NCBI GenBank assembly: GCA_003662515.1 | Contig: QMYF01000011.1 | Coordinates: 1 to 8,273, forward strand | Reading direction: 5' to 3' | Length of the DNA: 8,273 bases | Origin: Candidatus Hecatellales archaeon | GTDB taxonomy: Archaea; Thermoproteota; Bathyarchaeia; Hecatellales; Hecatellaceae | Shown: positions 6,563 to 8,273 of the stretch, in pieces | Layout of the letters: every line of letters starts with the position of its first letter | How positions within the stretch are numbered: position 1 is the stretch's first letter | Notes under the pieces: generated by a model | The model's input: the letters and a program-made list of their open reading frames with translations, nothing else | The model's database searches: none | Told to the model about the DNA's origin: nothing | Translations under genes and position numbers: made by a program

Positions 6563-6958
6563 TCAGCTTTTAACCCTAATGATTTTCACCCTTCCAAGAA
6601 TCTTCCAATATTCAACTTCAACCCCGTTGGCTATCCTGCTTTTCAATTCTTCCTCGGTTGGCATAGGCGTCTCAAAGGTTTCATAGGTTTCCAAATCCAT
6701 CACCTGCACAGTGTCAGGTGTGGTGGAAATGATCTGGCCGCTCCGCTTCTCAATGATGGGAACCTCGATTCTCGCGTCAACAGGGCTGACAATACTTCTC
6801 TTCACTCCATCGAAAACCCCTACAGCCACTATTCGAGCTTTGGCTGAGCCATGTTTGCCCGGCTTAGATTTTTCCAGTTCAACTACTCTGCAGGGCTCCC
6901 CGTCGATAACTATGTATTGGCCTTCCTTAATGGAGCCTACGTCTACAGGCCTGCTCAA
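6563..6958 (-). CDS. eif5A: Translation initiation factor aIF5A
   Basis: aIF5A binds the ribosome and relieves stalling at difficult peptide bonds such as polyproline. Its activity depends on hypusine. The 131-aa chain has an SH3-like N-domain with the loop [10 protein letters not shown] (31-40), in which Lys35 is the modification site, followed by [10 protein letters not shown]. An OB-fold C-domain starts near residue 72 ([22 protein letters not shown]). The TTG start at 6958 gives [22 protein letters not shown], matching the usual archaeal N-terminus, so the start is well supported despite the codon. AAGGGG at 6972-6967 is a plausible Shine-Dalgarno, eight bases away. It precedes the deoxyhypusine synthase gene by 54 bp. 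Confidence 0.96.
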   Translation of the reverse strand: MSRPVDVGSIKEGQYIVIDGEPCRVVELEKSKPGKHGSAKARIVAVGVFDGVKRSIVSPVDARIEVPIIEKRSGQIISTTPDTVQVMDLETYETFETPMPTEEELKSRIANGVEVEYWKILGRVKIIRVKS

Positions 6959-7002
6959 CGTTGAAACCCCTTTTTTCGCAGAAAAATTACCCTTAAACAG
7001 GT

Positions 7003-7012
7003 AAAATAAATT
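7003..7012 (-). promoter_or_regulatory. Candidate TATA box for the aIF5A-dys-srp54 unit
   Basis: On the minus strand this A/T-rich element reads ATTTATTTTA, just past the nadK stop. It lies about 45-55 bases ahead of the aIF5A start, which would give a leader of roughly 20 bases. A second option, GTTTAAGG, lies at about 6999-6992. This suggests aIF5A and the genes after it can be transcribed independently of nadK. Confidence 0.4.
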
Positions 7013-7017
7013 TACGG

Positions 7018-7890
7018 TTAAACGCTGGAGAGCTTAAGTCTCCGTTTAATCCGCTCGTAGAAGGTGAAGCCCCTCCTCAAAAAGACTACCTGCCTCTTCG
7101 ACCTTCTAACCTTAACAGTTCTTGGAGGGTGAACCCTGCCTGAAGCTAAACCGTCGGAGATGGCTAAGAGGCCTCCCAAAATGTTCTCCGGCACAATGGA
7201 AACCTCAACGCTGGCGGGGATAATGTAAGGCTTAAAGTTTGAGGACATGGGACATACGGGAACTATCAGGAGAGCCTCCAGCCGGGGGTCCACAATGCTT
7301 CCCCCAGCACTCAGCGAGTAGGCGGAAGCCCCGCTGGGGGTTGAAACCAGCACGGCGTCCATCCGGTCTTCAGCCAGCTTCCAGCCGTCCACATAAATGG
7401 ACAGGTCCACCATGCGTTGAAGATTCTCGTTTCCAATCTTAATCTCGTTGAGGGCGGGAGGCAAACCTTCCACGTCAGCCTCAACCATAAAATGCCTATC
7501 CTCAACGTATTTCCCCTCTAGAACTTCGCCGAGGAAGGCTGATGCCTCCTCCGGTGAAACTTCCCCGAAGAAGCCTACCCTACCCATGCTCACCGTGAAG
7601 AGAGGAACTTCTCTTGGAAGAGAGTGAACAGCTCTGAGAACCGTTCCGTCTCCGCCAACCACCACCGCTAGGTCGGCTTCCACCTCCCTCGGATTCACAC
7701 CCTCAACGTTAAGCTTGGCTGCAAGCCCACGCTCAAAGTAAACTTTCACCTTCCGGCCTTCAAGGAAGGCTGCAAGCTTCCCAGCTAGCTCGACGGCTTC
7801 AGGCCGGTCCACCCTCGAGAAGATTAAGGCTTTTTCAAACAAGGCTTCTTTTCCCTCACCTTCCCATGGAAGGCATAAAACTAAATTCAA
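7018..7890 (-). CDS. nadK: NAD kinase
   Basis: NadK phosphorylates NAD to NADP in the cytoplasm using ATP or polyphosphate. Diagnostic motifs are GGDGT (79-83, with catalytic Asp81), [11 protein letters not shown] (101-111), the LNE segment (147-149) that contacts NAD, and [15 protein letters not shown] (183-197), the form of the usual [15 protein letters not shown]. From TTG 7890 the product is 290 aa. The first 16 residues look unlike the family, and a second TTG at 7842 follows GGTGAGG (7863-7857). It would give 274 aa starting just before [11 protein letters not shown], a natural first strand, so 7842 may be the true start. That start would also clear the divergent nob1 promoter. The aIF5A gene follows after 59 bp. 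The assignment is secure; only the N-terminus is in doubt. Confidence 0.94.
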   Translation of the reverse strand: MNLVLCLPWEGEGKEALFEKALIFSRVDRPEAVELAGKLAAFLEGRKVKVYFERGLAAKLNVEGVNPREVEADLAVVVGGDGTVLRAVHSLPREVPLFTVSMGRVGFFGEVSPEEASAFLGEVLEGKYVEDRHFMVEADVEGLPPALNEIKIGNENLQRMVDLSIYVDGWKLAEDRMDAVLVSTPSGASAYSLSAGGSIVDPRLEALLIVPVCPMSSNFKPYIIPASVEVSIVPENILGGLLAISDGLASGRVHPPRTVKVRRSKRQVVFLRRGFTFYERIKRRLKLSSV

Positions 7891-7901
7891 CCTTCAAGGT
7901 T
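7889..7901. promoter_or_regulatory. Palindrome in the nadK-nob1 divergent region
   Basis: AACCTT-C-AAGGTT is a perfect 13-bp palindrome. It lies between the preferred start codons of nadK (TTG 7842) and nob1 (TTG 7926). Nearby A/T-rich runs (about 7873-7886 for nob1, about 7900-7910 for nadK) could be TATA elements. A shared operator is possible but unproven. Confidence 0.3.
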
Positions 7902-7915
7902 AAATGTTTAGGGTT

Positions 7916-7921
7916 AAAGGA
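7916..7921 (+). promoter_or_regulatory. Shine-Dalgarno element supporting the nob1 TTG start
   Basis: AAAGGA lies four bases before the TTG at 7926. The upstream in-frame ATG at 7866 has GGAAGG only after it, and would put the gene across the nadK start region. Confidence 0.4.
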
Positions 7922-7925
7922 CACC

Positions 7926-8273
7926 TTGGAGGAAGCTGGAAAAGCCTTAATTTTAGACGTTTCAGCCTTTCTCTCCGGCCTGGCTAAAAGGCTTCCATGG
8001 AAAGCCTACACCACACACCAAGTAGTGGAGGAGTTGAAAAGCAGGGAAGCCAGAGAAGCCTTCGAAACGGCTGTAGACACGGGCAGAATCGAAGTTTTAG
8101 AGGTTGAGGAAACCTACTGGAGGAGGGTGAGGAAGGCCGCCTCCTCTACCGGAGACCTTTACAAGCTTTCCCAGGCAGACCTCTCCCTTCTGGCTTTAGC
8201 CTTAAAGCTTAGAGAGGAAGGGAGAAAACCTCTCCTTTTCACCGGCGACTATGCTGTTCAAAATTTGGCTGAA
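7926..8273 (+). CDS. nob1: Nob1-like PIN-domain rRNA maturation endonuclease, N-terminal part (3' end outside window)
   Basis: Nob1 cleaves the 3' end of pre-16S/18S rRNA during small-subunit maturation, through a metal-dependent PIN nuclease domain followed by a zinc ribbon. The 116 visible residues cover most of the PIN domain. They show LILDVSAFLSG (8-18, Asp11), TTHQVVEEL (29-37, with acidic Glu35/Glu36), GRIEVLE (53-59), GD...LSQADLSLLALAL (76-93, Asp85) and TGDYAVQN (106-113, Asp108). The AVQN ending and the LS.AD block favour Nob1 over VapC-type toxins. The zinc ribbon is beyond the edge, so this cannot be confirmed here. The frame is open back to ATG 7866, but TTG 7926 has AAAGGA ahead of it and begins at the family's first strand. 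It is divergent from nadK. Confidence 0.85.
   Translation, partial: MEEAGKALILDVSAFLSGLAKRLPWKAYTTHQVVEELKSREAREAFETAVDTGRIEVLEVEETYWRRVRKAASSTGDLYKLSQADLSLLALALKLREEGRKPLLFTGDYAVQNLAE

Noticed and set aside
1545..7916. An 11-mer GTTTAGGGTTA found in both divergent intergenic regions (minus strand 1545-1555; plus strand 7906-7916)
   Set aside because: Several shared 11-mers are expected by chance in 8 kb counting both strands, and its distance to the start codons differs between the two sites.
7926..8273. VapC-type toxin as an alternative reading of the terminal PIN domain
   Set aside because: No antitoxin gene is adjacent, and the LS.AD and DYAVQN motifs fit Nob1 better.

Overview
This window reads as ordinary, gene-dense archaeal chromosome. 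Ribosomal protein S25e, aIF5A with deoxyhypusine synthase, SRP54 and a Nob1-type PIN nuclease are archaeal/eukaryotic information-processing genes. S25e is typical of the TACK/Asgard side and generally missing from Euryarchaeota, so a TACK archaeon is likely. A Bathyarchaeia-like lineage is a guess from general style, not a demonstrated placement. Many genes appear to start with TTG, and intergenic gaps are very short.

Left part (1-3050). The window opens inside pdxT, the glutaminase subunit of PLP synthase, missing its N-terminal half. A stand-alone Lrp/AsnC-type RAM domain protein (74 aa) follows. It converges on a DUF72 protein that carries an extra C-terminal domain resembling DUF2795. 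Divergent from that is a two-gene plus-strand unit: an unrecognised 233-aa protein built from two copies of one domain, then pyrF (OMP decarboxylase) with all catalytic residues visible.

Middle (3051-3818). A 50-aa ribbon-helix-helix regulator lies on the minus strand, three bases past the pyrF stop. Upstream of it is a 7-bp-arm inverted repeat that could be an operator. The S25e gene, with a good TATA box and Shine-Dalgarno, points the other way across a 276-bp non-coding interval.

Right part (3808-8273). Five minus-strand genes run nadK, aIF5A, deoxyhypusine synthase, srp54 and a cyclophilin-like protein, with gaps of about 28-60 bp. They are probably partly co-transcribed; aIF5A has promoter-like sequence of its own. 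The enzyme that makes hypusine sits directly downstream of its substrate gene. Divergent from nadK, a Nob1-like rRNA maturation nuclease runs off the right edge.

No mobile element, CRISPR array, tRNA or rRNA was seen. The most unusual signals are the duplicated-domain protein, the DUF72/DUF2795-like fusion, the small RHH gene with its inverted repeat, a possible AUA start in the cyclophilin-like gene, and a strong window-wide excess of the word AGGCTT/AAGCCT.
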